64,000 bases of DNA. Source: Streptomyces sp. NBC_01497 (GTDB taxonomy: Bacteria; Actinomycetota; Actinomycetes; Streptomycetales; Streptomycetaceae). A model generated the notes under the pieces. That model saw only the letters and a program-made list of their open reading frames with translations, was not told where the DNA came from and ran no database searches. The translations under genes and the position numbers were made by a program. Positions within the stretch are counted from its first letter, which is position 1. Every line of letters begins with the position of its first letter. The DNA lies in contig NZ_CP109427.1 of assembly GCF_036250695.1 (NCBI RefSeq), positions 1,364,001 through 1,428,000 of the forward strand, in the 5' to 3' direction. Of the stretch, positions 21,170 to 30,004 are shown piece after piece.

Positions 21170-21736
21170 TCAGCGTTCGTAGACGCCGGTCAGCCGGCCG
21201 CGGCCGAGCACGGGTGGTGTGGCGGCGGACAGGAGAGCACGAGGGCGTGCCCGGTCCGTCGCCTCGGACGCGCCGCCCAGGGGGCTTTCGAGGGCGAACA
21301 GCTCGAAGACGTACCGGTGCGGCCCGTGGCCCTTGATGGGAGCGGGGCCGTGGTAGCCGCGTCCGATGGTGGACCGCAACACCCGCACCCCGGGACCGGG
21401 TCGCTTCGCCGCCAGGGCCCCGGGCTCCAGGTGGCCGGCCGCCGGGTCGATCAGGGCGAGGCAGTGCACGGCGGGCTTCGACATGGGGACGTCGATGTCC
21501 TCGACGACCAGGAGGAGCTGGGCGGTGCCGGGTGGGGGCGGCGTCCAGGTCAGGTGGGGCGAGAGGTCGTCGCCGCCCATGGTCTTCGCGCAGTTCTTCA
21601 GCGGCAGGGCGCCGTCCTTCTCGAAGTCCCGGCTGGTGAGCGTCAGGAGCTCGGGAGCATGGAGGTGGGGCAGGTTCCAGGCCGCGTGGGTCTCGCCTGC
21701 CCTGCGGTTCTTCAGGAGTCGGCCGAGCACGCTCAT
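21170..21736 (-). CDS. YbhB/YbcL-type PEBP (Raf-kinase-inhibitor-like) protein
   Basis: The 188-residue protein belongs to the phosphatidylethanolamine-binding-protein fold. Its ligand pocket motif shows as LSPHLTWTPPPPGTAQLLLV followed by VEDIDVP and a conserved histidine in VHCLALID; GRGYHGPAPIKGHGPHRYVF is the second signature. The role in bacteria is unclear. The ATG overlaps the stop codon of the isochorismatase-like gene by four bases, so it is the last gene of the MarR-MFS-hydrolase operon. Confidence 0.88.
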   Translation of the reverse strand: MSVLGRLLKNRRAGETHAAWNLPHLHAPELLTLTSRDFEKDGALPLKNCAKTMGGDDLSPHLTWTPPPPGTAQLLLVVEDIDVPMSKPAVHCLALIDPAAGHLEPGALAAKRPGPGVRVLRSTIGRGYHGPAPIKGHGPHRYVFELFALESPLGGASEATDRARPRALLSAATPPVLGRGRLTGVYER

Positions 21737-22299
21737 CGGGTGGCCTCGACCTTCTCGACGACCTCGGCGGCGGTGGCGGTCTCGCCGATCTTGGGGAAGA
21801 CGCGTTCGACGCTGTGGCGGTGGGAGGCGGCGTCGGGGTCGTACATGGCGTCGGTGGCCAGGACGACGTGGTAGCCGTAGTCGGAGGCGGAGCGTGCGCT
21901 CGACTCGACGCCCGCACTGGTCGAGATCCCGGCGAACACGATCTGGGTGACGCCCAGGTCCCGCAGCAGGGTGTCGAGCCCGGTGTCGTGGAAGGCGCTG
22001 CGCCGTCGTTTGGTGATCAGGTGGTCGGTCGGCCGCACGTCGAGCTCGTCGATGAGGTCGGCCCAGTCGGCGGGCAGTGCGGCGGTGCCCGCCGACCGTC
22101 CGGACTCGGTGCGTCCCGGTGCGCGTCCGGTGACGTTGACCAGTACGACGGGCAGGCCGTGCCGGCGGAACTCGGCGGCCAGGTGCGCTGCTTGCTTGAC
22201 GGCGGCGGTGACCGCGTCGTCGGCGCGGGCGGAGACGATGCCCTTCTGCAGGTCGATCACGACCAGCGCGGACCCGGGGTCAATCGTTGTCAGTGCCAT
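21733..22299 (-). CDS. Isochorismatase-like cysteine hydrolase, in frame with the upstream exporter
   Basis: The 188-residue protein has the Asp-Lys-Cys arrangement of the family: Asp in ALVVIDLQKG, Lys in LITKRRRSAFHDTGLD, and a region ITQIVFAGISTSAGVESSAR where the catalytic cysteine normally stands after AG(I/V)xT. Here that position reads ISTSAGVESS, so the cysteine seems to be replaced by serine or alanine, which is unusual and may change or remove hydrolase activity. I placed the start at the ATG at 22299 because GGAAGAG lies nine bases upstream. The frame is open upstream into the exporter gene without a stop, so a fusion protein is also possible. Confidence 0.85.
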   Translation of the reverse strand: MALTTIDPGSALVVIDLQKGIVSARADDAVTAAVKQAAHLAAEFRRHGLPVVLVNVTGRAPGRTESGRSAGTAALPADWADLIDELDVRPTDHLITKRRRSAFHDTGLDTLLRDLGVTQIVFAGISTSAGVESSARSASDYGYHVVLATDAMYDPDAASHRHSVERVFPKIGETATAAEVVEKVEATR

Positions 22300-24184
22300 G
22301 GTGCGTATCTCTTCCGTGGGTGAGGGACTGGTGCGGGGGTCTGAGGCGGGGACGGTCCCGGACGGCTTCGGGCCGGGCCGGCCGCCTGCCGCCGGAGCGG
22401 GGGCGAGGGCGGCTTCGCTGGCTGAGGGCCGCGGCTCGGAGGGCCGTGCGGCGGGGACGGCTTCGGTGGCTGCCGCCCGCGGCTCGGAGGGCCGTGCGGC
22501 GGGAGCGCCGCCGCGCAGCAGGGAGGCGATCGCGGCGAGGAAGGCGAGGGCCGCGCCGAAGCCGAATACGGTCACCAGGCCCGAGTGGAAAGGGCCGGAG
22601 ATCAGGTGCGGAAAGAACTCATGCCCGGTCAGCGTCTGTTGCTGCGCCGCCGTCAGGCGGGCCAGGGTGCCACTGGGCTCAAGGAGGTGCTGGACGGGGT
22701 TGACGCCGAGCTGGGCGGCGAACAGCGACGAGACCGGGGGCAGGCCCCCGACCTGGGTGGCGAGGTGCGCCGGGACGCCCTGCTGCCGCAGGCCACTGGT
22801 GAGGGTGTGCGGCAGCGTGGCGGCCAGTCCGGCGACCATCAGGGAGAAGAACACGCCGATGGAGACGGCCGTACCCGAGTTCTGGAAGGTGGCCCGCATA
22901 CCCGAGGCGACGCCGCGCAGGTGACTCGGCACGCTGCCCATGATGGACGCGGAGTTGGGGGAGGCGAACATGCCGCTGGCTACCCCGTTGAGGGCGATCA
23001 GCACCGCGAAGATCCAGTAGCTGAAGTCGACCGGAAGCAGCATCAGGCCCAGGAAGCTCGCACCGAACAGCAGCGCGCCGCCGGTCGCCAGGCCCCGGGA
23101 GCCGATCCGGTCGGACAGGTACCCCGACGCGGGGCCGGCGGCGAGGAAGCCGGCGGTCAGCGGCAGCATGAAGATGCCTGCCCACAGGGGCGCGTCGCCG
23201 TAGTCGTAGCCGTGCAGGGGCAGCCAGATGCCCTGAAGCCAGATTGATCAGTACGAACTGCATCCCGCCGCGGCCGATCGAGATGGCCAGGCCGGCCAGG
23301 TTGCCGAAGGTGAAGGCCCGCCGCCGGAAGAGGCTCAGCTGGACCATCGGCGCGCGAACGCGCCGCTCGATGACGACGAACGCCGCCAGGAGGACCAGTC
23401 CGCCGGCGATCAGCCCGTCGACCAGCGGGTTGCTCCAGCCCATGGTGTGTCCGCCGTAGGGCTGCAGGCCGAAGGTGACCGCGACCAGGACCACGCTGAG
23501 GCCCACCGCGAAGCTGAGGTTGCCCCACCAGTCGATCCGGCCGCCGCCGCGCCGGCCCGTCTCCCGCAGGGTGCGGTAGGCCCACAGTGTGAAGAAGACC
23601 CCGACGGGCACGTTCACCCAGAACACGGCCCGCCAGTCCCAGGCCGCGAGCAGGCCGCCGGCGACCAGGCCGATGAACATCCCGCCCAGCCCGGCCACCT
23701 GGTTGATGCCCAGGGCGAAGCCGCGCTGCTCCTCGGGGAAGGCGTCGGTCAGGATCGCGGCCGAGTTCGCGGTGAGCATCGAGCCGCCGACGGCCTGCAC
23801 CACCCGCCAGGCGATCAGCCACATCGCTCCGTGTCCGCCGTCGAACGGGTCGAAGGACAGCAGGATCGAAGCGACGGTGAACACCGCGAAGCCGGAGTTG
23901 TAGATCCGCACCCGGCCGAACATGTCGCCGAACCGCCCCACGGTGACCACCAGGACGGCCTGGACCAGCCGGTACCCCATGATCATCCACAGGAGGTAGG
24001 CGATGTTGCCCGGGGCCAGCGGATCCAGATGTACGCCCCGGAAGATCGCCGGCAGGGCGATCAGCACGATCGAGCCGTCCAGCGCGGACATGAAGACCGC
24101 GGCGGTCGTGTTCGTCAGCGCCGTCCACTTGTACCGGTCGCCGGCCGCCCGGCGGGCCACAGGGGCCTGGGGAGAGTCGGCCAT
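22300..24184 (-). pseudogene. MFS drug exporter of the DHA2 (14-helix) family, frameshifted and lacking its own stop
   Basis: The N-terminal half is normal: SALDGSIVLIALPAIFRG in helix 1, then YLLWMIMGYRLVQAVLVVTV and GRFGDMFGRVRIYNSGF (loop 2-3 motif). At about 23243 one extra base shifts the frame. Removing it gives IWLQGIWLPLHGYDYGD and continues into PLTAGFLAAGPASGYLSDRI and the remaining helices. The C-terminal frame then has no stop: after the last helix (FGFGAALAFLAAIASLLRGG) a repetitive Ala/Pro/Ser/Glu linker leads directly into the isochorismatase-like protein. The linker DNA contains repeats of GGCTCGGAGGGCCGTGCGGCGGG. The MarR gene just upstream probably controls the unit. Confidence 0.85.
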
Positions 24185-24205
24185 CAGCCTGTCTCCCCCT
24201 GCTCA

Positions 24206-24259
24206 GGTTGTTTCGGTTGTTTCGGTTGTTTCGGCTGCTTCGGCTGCTTCGGCTGCTTC
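24206..24259. repeat. Six tandem copies of a 9-base repeat
   Basis: Three copies of GGTTGTTTC are followed by three of GGCTGCTTC without gaps, in the 85-base space between the MarR stop codon and the exporter start codon. Read on the minus strand it is a purine-rich GAAACAACC array inside the operon leader. Copy number may vary between strains. Confidence 0.9.
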
Positions 24260-24269
24260 CGTGCGCGCA

Positions 24270-24710
24270 TCAGATGTTCTGCGCCAGGCGCTCCAGCAAC
24301 GCGGCCGCCGACTGGAGTTGCTCCAGCTCGGCCGACGTGAACGCACCGCTGGTGAGGGCCTGGGCGATGAGCTCGGTCCGCGCGTTGCGCTTGTCCCTCA
24401 GCGCACGCAGGCCGGACTCGGTCACCGTCAGCACCACGCGCCGGCCGTCATCCGGGTCCTGCCGGCGTTCGACCAGGCCGCGGGCCCGCAGGGCACCGAG
24501 CGTCTCCCCCATCGCCTGCGCCGTGATCTGCACCTCCCTGGCCAGCGCCGAGGAAGTGGTGGGACCCGAGCGGTCCAGGGTCGACAGGGCCGTCCTCTCG
24601 GGGATGGTGAGCCCGCCCCCGATGGGCACGTGGCGCACCCGGCGTATCAGCACGCTGAAGCTGGCCAGGAGAGCCGCGGCGACACCGCTCGGATCCAGAT
24701 CGTCATCCAT
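24270..24710 (-). CDS. MarR-family regulator
   Basis: The 146-residue protein has the winged helix-turn-helix of MarR repressors: LTIPERTALSTLDRSGPTTS leads into helix 3-4, and LVERRQDPDDGRRVVLTVTE is the typical wing. It is the first gene of the operon with the exporter, the hydrolase and the PEBP-like protein. An inverted repeat immediately upstream of its start codon is a likely operator, so the operon is probably self-repressed and induced by a drug-like or phenolic compound. Confidence 0.92.
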   Translation of the reverse strand: MDDDLDPSGVAAALLASFSVLIRRVRHVPIGGGLTIPERTALSTLDRSGPTTSSALAREVQITAQAMGETLGALRARGLVERRQDPDDGRRVVLTVTESGLRALRDKRNARTELIAQALTSGAFTSAELEQLQSAAALLERLAQNI

Positions 24711-24714
24711 ATAC

Positions 24715-24740
24715 TAAGGCTACCTTATCAGGCAGCCTTA
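24715..24740 (-). promoter_or_regulatory. Probable MarR operator
   Basis: TAAGGCTACC and GGCAGCCTTA form a ten-base inverted repeat with one mismatch around a six-base AT-rich centre. It ends four bases before the MarR start codon and would overlap the ribosome binding region, as expected for autorepression. The local sequence is unusually AT-rich. Confidence 0.75.
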
Positions 24741-25207
24741 CGAATGTGTGGAGGCGGCGAGGCCGGGGCATGGCTCCAGATGACCGCCGGCGCGGTGAGG
24801 GGCCGCTCAGGGAACGGACCCGGTCACCCCCTCAGTCCGCGTCGCTTCCACGGCACGGGCGGCAGGTGGCAGGTGGCAGGTGGCAGGTGGCAGGTGGCAG
24901 GTGGCAGGTGGCAGGGCAACACGCTCCGGCAACGCTCGACCGCGCTCGTACCACCGCGAGGAACGCCCCGCCGCGACCGGGCGACCCCCGCATACAGCCC
25001 GGCGCCGGCAGGCCCCTTGAAGACCGGTCGGCCTCTCTCGATCCCCGCCGCGATCCCGGCGGCGCGGCACGGGCGAAAACCCGGAACCCGGAACCGGAAT
25101 CCGGAGAGCGGGACCGGACCCCCGAGACCCGGACGCGAGGACGCGAGGACGCGGGCCATGGAACCCGGGGCGCGCCATCGCATTGCGGCGGCGCGCCCCG
25201 GCCGTCG
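24741..25207. other. Intergenic region rich in short tandem repeats
   Basis: This stretch of 467 bases holds the GGCAGGT array (24861-24916) and, around 25070-25150, imprecise GGAACCCGG, CGGACGCGAGGACGCGAGGACGCG-type repeats. No gene is supported, although open frames cross it on all strands. Confidence 0.5.
24861..24916. repeat. Heptanucleotide array, GGCAGGT x 7 plus a partial copy
   Basis: Seven perfect copies of GGCAGGT run without interruption from 24861 to 24909 and an eighth differs in the last base. Because seven is not a multiple of three, each copy change shifts every frame through it. No gene appears to cross it. Confidence 0.95.
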
Positions 25208-27031
25208 TTACTGCGGGCCCGCGCGGTCGACCACCATCGCGGAGCCGCCGCCCCTGCGGACCTTCTCGGCCGCCGCCTGCCACCTGCCGTCCGGCAGGCG
25301 TTCGACGCCGGTCGCCGCCCCGATCTCGTCGAGTTCGGTGAACTTCTGCCCGAGCGCCTCCAGTTGGGCTCGCAACGGGCTGTTCCACAGGGCCGGTTCG
25401 AGTTCCGTCGTGGCCGCGTTGCGCTGGCTCGCACGGGGCGCCGCGATGGCGTCGACCAGCGGCATGCCCCGGTCGACGTGGTTCGTGAGGGTCTGGAGGA
25501 CCGTGGTGATGATGCTGGCGCCGCCGGGCGAACCGATCGCGAACACCGGCCGGTGGTCGCGGTCGAGGACCACGGTCGGCGAGATCGAGGACCGCGGGCG
25601 CTTGCCGGGCCCCGGCAGGTTCGGGTCGTGCACGGCGGGGTTCGCGGGCGTGAACGAGAAGTCCGTCAGTTCGTTGTTGAGCAGGAAGCCCCGGCCGGGC
25701 ACGGTCATCGCGCTGCCGCCGGTCTGCTCGATGGTGAGGGTGTACGCGACGACGTCACCCCACTTGTCGGCCACGGTCAGGTGCGTGGTGTTCTGCCCCT
25801 CGTAGGTGGTGGGGGCGGAGCTCCCGCCGCTCGCGCACGGCGCGGGGTGGCGCGGGTCGCCCGGCGCCAGCGGGCTGGTCAGCGCGTGGCCGTCGCTGAT
25901 CAGGCAGGCGCGGGAGTCGGCGAACCGCCGGGACAGGAGCGCGGAGGTGGGCACGTCCTCGTACGCCGGATCGCCGACCCAGCGGCCCCGGTCGGCGAAC
26001 GCGATCCGGCTCGCCTCGATGTAGTGGTGCAGGTACTGCGTGGCCGAGGCGTGCTTCAGGTCGGTGTCGCGCAGGATGTTCAGCGCCTCGCCGACGGTCG
26101 TGCCGCCGGAGGAGGACGGCGCCATGCCGTACACGTCGAGGCCCCGGTAGGACACCTCGGTGGGTTTCCTGAAGACGGTGTGATAGCCGGCGAGGTCGCC
26201 GGTCGTCAGGTCGCCGGGGCGCACGACGCGCGTGGTCCCCGGTGCGACGGGTGGCGTACGGACGGTGCGGACGATGTCGCGGCCGAGGTCGCCGTGGTAG
26301 AGAAGGCCGGTCCCGCGCTTTCCCAACTCCTCGTAGGTACGCGCCAGATCGGGGTTGCGCAGCGTCGAGCCGACGGCGGGCGGCGCTCCACCGGGCAGGA
26401 ACAGCCGGGCCGTGTCGGGGAAGTCGGCGAACCGCGCCTGGTTCGAGGCCGTCTGTGACCGGAACGTGCCGTCCACGGTGAAGCCGTCCTTCGCGAGGTG
26501 CTCGGCCGGCTTCAGTACCTGTCCGAGCGGCCGGCTTCCCCAGGCGCGCAGCGCGCTGTCCCACGTCGCGGCGGTCCCCGGAGTGCCCACGCTGCGCCCG
26601 CTGGTGACGGCGTCGTCGAAGGGCAGCGGCTTCCCGTTCTCGTCGAGGAACAGGGTGGAGTCCGCCGATGCGGGCGCCGTCTCCCGGCCGTCGATCGTGT
26701 GGACGGTACGGGACTTCGCGTCGTAGTAGACGAAGTAGCCGCCTCCGCCGATACCCGCCGAGTAGGGCTCGGTGACCCCGAGCGCGGCGGCGGTCGCCAC
26801 GGCGGCGTCCACGGCGTTCCCGCCCGCCTTCAGCACCTGGATGCCGGCGGCGGTGGCGTCCGCGTCCACGCTGGCCACCGCTCCCCCGTAGCCGGTGGCG
26901 ACCGGCGTCTTCGCCGGGACACCCGAGGCTTGCCGGGAGTGCGTGGTGGACGGCGGCGCCGCGGCGCCCGCCGTGAGCATGGCCGCGGCGACGGCCAGGG
27001 CCGAGACGTTTCGTACGGTCGAGCGGCGCAT
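25208..27031 (-). CDS. ggt: Gamma-glutamyltransferase, secreted
   Basis: The enzyme transfers or hydrolyses gamma-glutamyl groups, for example from glutathione, and matures by self-cleavage. It is 607 residues. A signal peptide occupies about residues 1-25 (VSALAVAAAMLTAGAAA). The large subunit begins with GGAVASVDADATAAG and contains VDAAVATAAALGVTEPYSAG. Self-cleavage is expected before the first Thr of TTHLTVADKWGDVV, which becomes the nucleophile of the small subunit. PGRGFLLNNELTDFS and GSPGGASIITTVLQ are further conserved motifs. The gene stands alone, divergent from a membrane-anchored hypothetical protein. Confidence 0.96.
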   Translation of the reverse strand: MRRSTVRNVSALAVAAAMLTAGAAAPPSTTHSRQASGVPAKTPVATGYGGAVASVDADATAAGIQVLKAGGNAVDAAVATAAALGVTEPYSAGIGGGGYFVYYDAKSRTVHTIDGRETAPASADSTLFLDENGKPLPFDDAVTSGRSVGTPGTAATWDSALRAWGSRPLGQVLKPAEHLAKDGFTVDGTFRSQTASNQARFADFPDTARLFLPGGAPPAVGSTLRNPDLARTYEELGKRGTGLLYHGDLGRDIVRTVRTPPVAPGTTRVVRPGDLTTGDLAGYHTVFRKPTEVSYRGLDVYGMAPSSSGGTTVGEALNILRDTDLKHASATQYLHHYIEASRIAFADRGRWVGDPAYEDVPTSALLSRRFADSRACLISDGHALTSPLAPGDPRHPAPCASGGSSAPTTYEGQNTTHLTVADKWGDVVAYTLTIEQTGGSAMTVPGRGFLLNNELTDFSFTPANPAVHDPNLPGPGKRPRSSISPTVVLDRDHRPVFAIGSPGGASIITTVLQTLTNHVDRGMPLVDAIAAPRASQRNAATTELEPALWNSPLRAQLEALGQKFTELDEIGAATGVERLPDGRWQAAAEKVRRGGGSAMVVDRAGPQ

Positions 27032-27185
27032 CCGTACCTCCGAACCCCGAGGAGCGGTCAGTCAGCGCAGCCTAGTGCCGCCGCCCACGATTCGTCAGGA
27101 ACACGTCACACACGGAGCGCCTCGCGCGGGGCGCCCGCGCAGAGGCCTCGAACATCGGTGCGCAACACCGCTACCATGCGCGCCC

Positions 27186-27941
27186 ATGACGGACGACATG
27201 CGCGACATCGTGCTCGGCGTGGTAGTGGCCCTCGGATGCGCGGGGCTCGGCTGGTTCGCCCGTACGGCGCTCTGGCGGCGCGCCCTGCGCAGGAAACAGG
27301 CGTTCTTCGGGCTGCCGGAGCATGCCGAGTGCCTGGCGGTCGTCGGCCGCGAACCCGGCGGCGAGGCGGCCGTGCACCGCCACGACGTCTTCGCCCTGCT
27401 CGAACTGTCCGCCGCGGCCAAGGAGTGCGGGGCGCACATACGTCTGGTGGCGCACGACGCGACCCAGCAAGGCTTCGGCGAGCGGACGGAGTTCTGTCTC
27501 GGCGGGCCCGCCGGCAACCGCAGGACAGCCGCCCATCTCGCGTCGATGCTGCCCGGGGTACGGATCTCCGCGGACCCGGAGCCGGGACCCGAGCGCGGAT
27601 CCTTCCGGATCGGCGCGGAGCAGTACCGCGTCGAACCGGGCATCACCGAGTACGTCCTGCTGGCGCGGCTGACGGGTGGCCAGGGCGCCCGTCCGGTCTT
27701 CGTGTTCTGCGGCCAGCGCCCGATCACGCACCAGGCGGCGGCGCGCTACCTCGCCCGGCACCATGAGCGCCTGCACCGCAAGCACGGCGACGAACCGTTC
27801 TGCCTGCTGCTGAAAGTGGTCAACTCCCAGGCGTACGGCCCCGATGTCGCGGAGTTCGTCGCGGATGTCACCAAGGCCGCACGGGAACCGATGCCGGCCG
27901 CCGCCGCACAGCCCTCGCACCGCGCCGGGGAGAAGACCTGA
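27186..27941 (+). CDS. Membrane-anchored hypothetical protein
   Basis: The 251-residue protein has one N-terminal membrane helix (IVLGVVVALGCAGLGWFA) followed by a soluble domain. The soluble part includes ECLAVVGREPGGEAAVHRHD, repeated histidines and a conserved-looking YVLLARLTGGQGARPVFVFC. The pattern suggests a nucleotide- or ligand-binding alpha/beta domain, but I do not recognise the family. Start ATG at 27186. It diverges from ggt with 154 bases between the start codons. Confidence 0.7.
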   Translation: MTDDMRDIVLGVVVALGCAGLGWFARTALWRRALRRKQAFFGLPEHAECLAVVGREPGGEAAVHRHDVFALLELSAAAKECGAHIRLVAHDATQQGFGERTEFCLGGPAGNRRTAAHLASMLPGVRISADPEPGPERGSFRIGAEQYRVEPGITEYVLLARLTGGQGARPVFVFCGQRPITHQAAARYLARHHERLHRKHGDEPFCLLLKVVNSQAYGPDVAEFVADVTKAAREPMPAAAAQPSHRAGEKT

Positions 27942-28418
27942 CGGCGGGGTGGACCGGGGCCGAGGAAGGCCCGGAAACGAGAAGAGAGCGGTGCCCCCGC
28001 CGCGCACACGCGCGGCGTGGGCCCGCTCCACGCCGAGCACAACCCGGCCGGCCCGCAGCTGACCTTCTCCCCTGAACAGAGAAGTGATCACCGACTGCTG
28101 TCCGGTCCGGGCCATTGCCCCTGAGCTACTGCACGCTTTGCAGCAGCGTCCCTGGTGCGGCCGGGGTGCCGCCCTCGGCCACCGATCTCGACAGGGATGA
28201 ACTGCCCATCGTAGTCGAGGTTCGATCCGGAGGCCCTGCTCTGCGCCGATGTGGCTCGATCAACGGTTCGACGGCCATATGCTGCCCTACCCCATTCCCG
28301 GCTCTGTCGAGGTCAGCGCAAACTATCCGTGCACTCAAGGGACTTCGGGGACGACACGCATAAATCCGGCATAAGCGCGATTTACTGCAAACTGCGGATA
28401 GTTCGGCCATTCGGGGCG
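27942..28418. other. Intergenic between convergent genes, with dyads
   Basis: The 477 bases hold a small hairpin near the first gene's end (CGCCGCG with CGCGGCG, 27998-28017) and a widely spaced inverted repeat AACTATCCG (28321-28329) with CGGATAGTT (28395-28403). The part from 28320 to 28410 is clearly less GC-rich than its surroundings. No gene is convincing. Confidence 0.5.
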
Positions 28419-28859
28419 TCACGCCTCGGCGGCCTCCGCGTACACCTGGGCAAGCTCCGGGGCGCCGGTGACCGCCCAGTCGAGACCGGCCTCCACCACC
28501 TGGATCTCCCGGCCCGACACGAGCCGCACCACGGGGTGCCCGCTGGGCCAGATGTTCCACAGCGCGCCGGGGACCGTACGGACGATCACCGTCCCGAGGT
28601 AGAGACCCGCGTCGTTGCCGACCCAGGGCAGCTCTTCCTTGTCCTCGCGCCAGCGTGGCGGCAGCTGGTCCAGCGCGGACAGCGATGCGACCGAGTCGTC
28701 GAGCCGCAGTCCCAGCCGCATGGCGTGCACGCGCAGCAGCTCGCACTCCGACAGCAGCTCGGTGATTCCCTCCTGTTCACGGGCGGCGGCGGCCGGCGAC
28801 GGCGCCTCGCCGTCGCCTCGCCGCTTGCTGCGCCATGTGTCCAGGAAAGGGATATTCAT
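28419..28859 (-). CDS. Conserved hypothetical protein, DUF6278-like
   Basis: The 146-residue soluble protein starts MNIPFLDTWRSKRRGDGEAP and contains a helical middle (GITELLSECELLRVHAMRLG) and a beta-rich end with LYLGTVIVRTVPGALWNIWP. This layout fits a small Streptomyces family that I recall as DUF6278, with no known function; the name is tentative. It is transcribed after DUF2891 with an 86-base gap, perhaps as a separate unit. Confidence 0.7.
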   Translation of the reverse strand: MNIPFLDTWRSKRRGDGEAPSPAAAAREQEGITELLSECELLRVHAMRLGLRLDDSVASLSALDQLPPRWREDKEELPWVGNDAGLYLGTVIVRTVPGALWNIWPSGHPVVRLVSGREIQVVEAGLDWAVTGAPELAQVYAEAAEA

Positions 28860-28945
28860 ACCGCTCAGCGTGCCATCCCCACCGGGGCGGCACCATAGGA
28901 CGCGCTGATCGTGTCCCGGACTGTGAGACGGCTGTGCCGCAGGGT

Positions 28946-30004
28946 TCAGGCGGTGCTGTCGGTCCCTGCCGCCTCCAGTGCGAGCACCGCGAAGGTGGCC
29001 AGCCAGTGGTCCGTGGTGAAGTCGCCCGAACCCAGCGCCGACATGCCCGCCTCCAGGTGCGCGGCCGCCGTGTCGCGCAGGATCGCGGAACGGAAGTCGT
29101 CCAGCGCGTCCGCCAGCGCGTACAGGGCGGCGGCCCGGCTGAAGCACAGTCCGTGGAGGTGGCCGATCTGGCCGTCGGCGGGGTCCGTCACCTCGGGCGG
29201 CTCCAGCAGCAACGGCCGGCCGGCGTGGGCGGCGGAGGTCAGCTCGGGCAGCAGGGCCGCCGTCCAGCGGTTGAACTCCGCCGGCGTGGCGACCCGCCGC
29301 ATCGCGTCGGCCTCCGTGAGCAGCGGCGACAGGAAGTCCTGGCCGGACGGCTCCCAGCTGAGCGCGCCGCCCTGGTCTGCGCCGAACCACGCGCGCAGTT
29401 TCGCGCGGACGGGCTCGACCAGGTGGGGTACGCCGGCGCGCTCCGCACTGTCCAGCACCAGGCCGAGGGCGAAGGCGCTGTTGCTGTGCACGCCGTGACG
29501 CACCGGGTAGCGGGCCTTGGGCAGCCAGTCGAGGATCAGCGTGGCGACGGTCCGGGCAGCGGGTTCCAGCGCGGTGAACCACCGCCGGTCCTCGTGCGCG
29601 GCGCTCTCGGCCGCGAGCATCAGCAGCCACGCCCAGCCGTAGGGGCGCTCGAAGGAGGGGTGCTCCTCCAGATAGGCGGCCTCGGCGGCCATCGCCTCGG
29701 TTGTCAGGTGCGTGTCCAGGGCCCGGGTGATCGCCCCGGCCTCGGCGGCCGCCGGTCCGTAGCGGCGCAGCAGCCGCATGGCGAGCCAGTGCATGTGCAC
29801 CGAGGAGTGCCAGTCGTACGCGCCGTAGAAAGCGGGGTGGTACGAGCGCGGTGCCACCAGCTCCTCCGGCCCCGCCAGCAGGTGCGCCGGGAAGTTCGGG
29901 TACTCACGGGTGATGTTGGCGACGGCGAGCCGCGCGAACCTGTCCGTGTACGAGGTGAGTGCGGCGAGCGGCGCGCCGCTCGCGGTCTCGGGCGAGGCGG
30001 TCAA
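28946..30004 (-). CDS. DUF2891 protein
   Basis: This soluble protein of 352 residues is nearly all helical and has the DUF2891 signatures FYGAYDWHSSVHMHWLAMRL near residue 60 and RHGVHSNSAFALGLVLDSAE near 170, suggesting an alpha/alpha barrel as in glycoside hydrolases and epimerases. Its biochemical role is unknown. I chose the TTG at 30004 as start: GGAAGGAG lies seven bases upstream and the TTG overlaps the pcp stop codon (TTGA), which couples the two. It is the last gene of the DUF969-DUF979-pcp-DUF2891 operon and may process the substrate of that pathway. Confidence 0.85.
   Translation of the reverse strand: MTASPETASGAPLAALTSYTDRFARLAVANITREYPNFPAHLLAGPEELVAPRSYHPAFYGAYDWHSSVHMHWLAMRLLRRYGPAAAEAGAITRALDTHLTTEAMAAEAAYLEEHPSFERPYGWAWLLMLAAESAAHEDRRWFTALEPAARTVATLILDWLPKARYPVRHGVHSNSAFALGLVLDSAERAGVPHLVEPVRAKLRAWFGADQGGALSWEPSGQDFLSPLLTEADAMRRVATPAEFNRWTAALLPELTSAAHAGRPLLLEPPEVTDPADGQIGHLHGLCFSRAAALYALADALDDFRSAILRDTAAAHLEAGMSALGSGDFTTDHWLATFAVLALEAAGTDSTA

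Noticed and set aside
24861..24916. CRISPR array
   Set aside because: The unit is a seven-base tandem repeat without spacers; no cas genes are in the window.
28090..28170. tRNA-like sequence (AGTAGCTCAGGGGCAATGGCC on the minus strand)
   Set aside because: It resembles a tRNA D-arm, but the D-stem does not pair and no anticodon or T-arm follows at the right distance.
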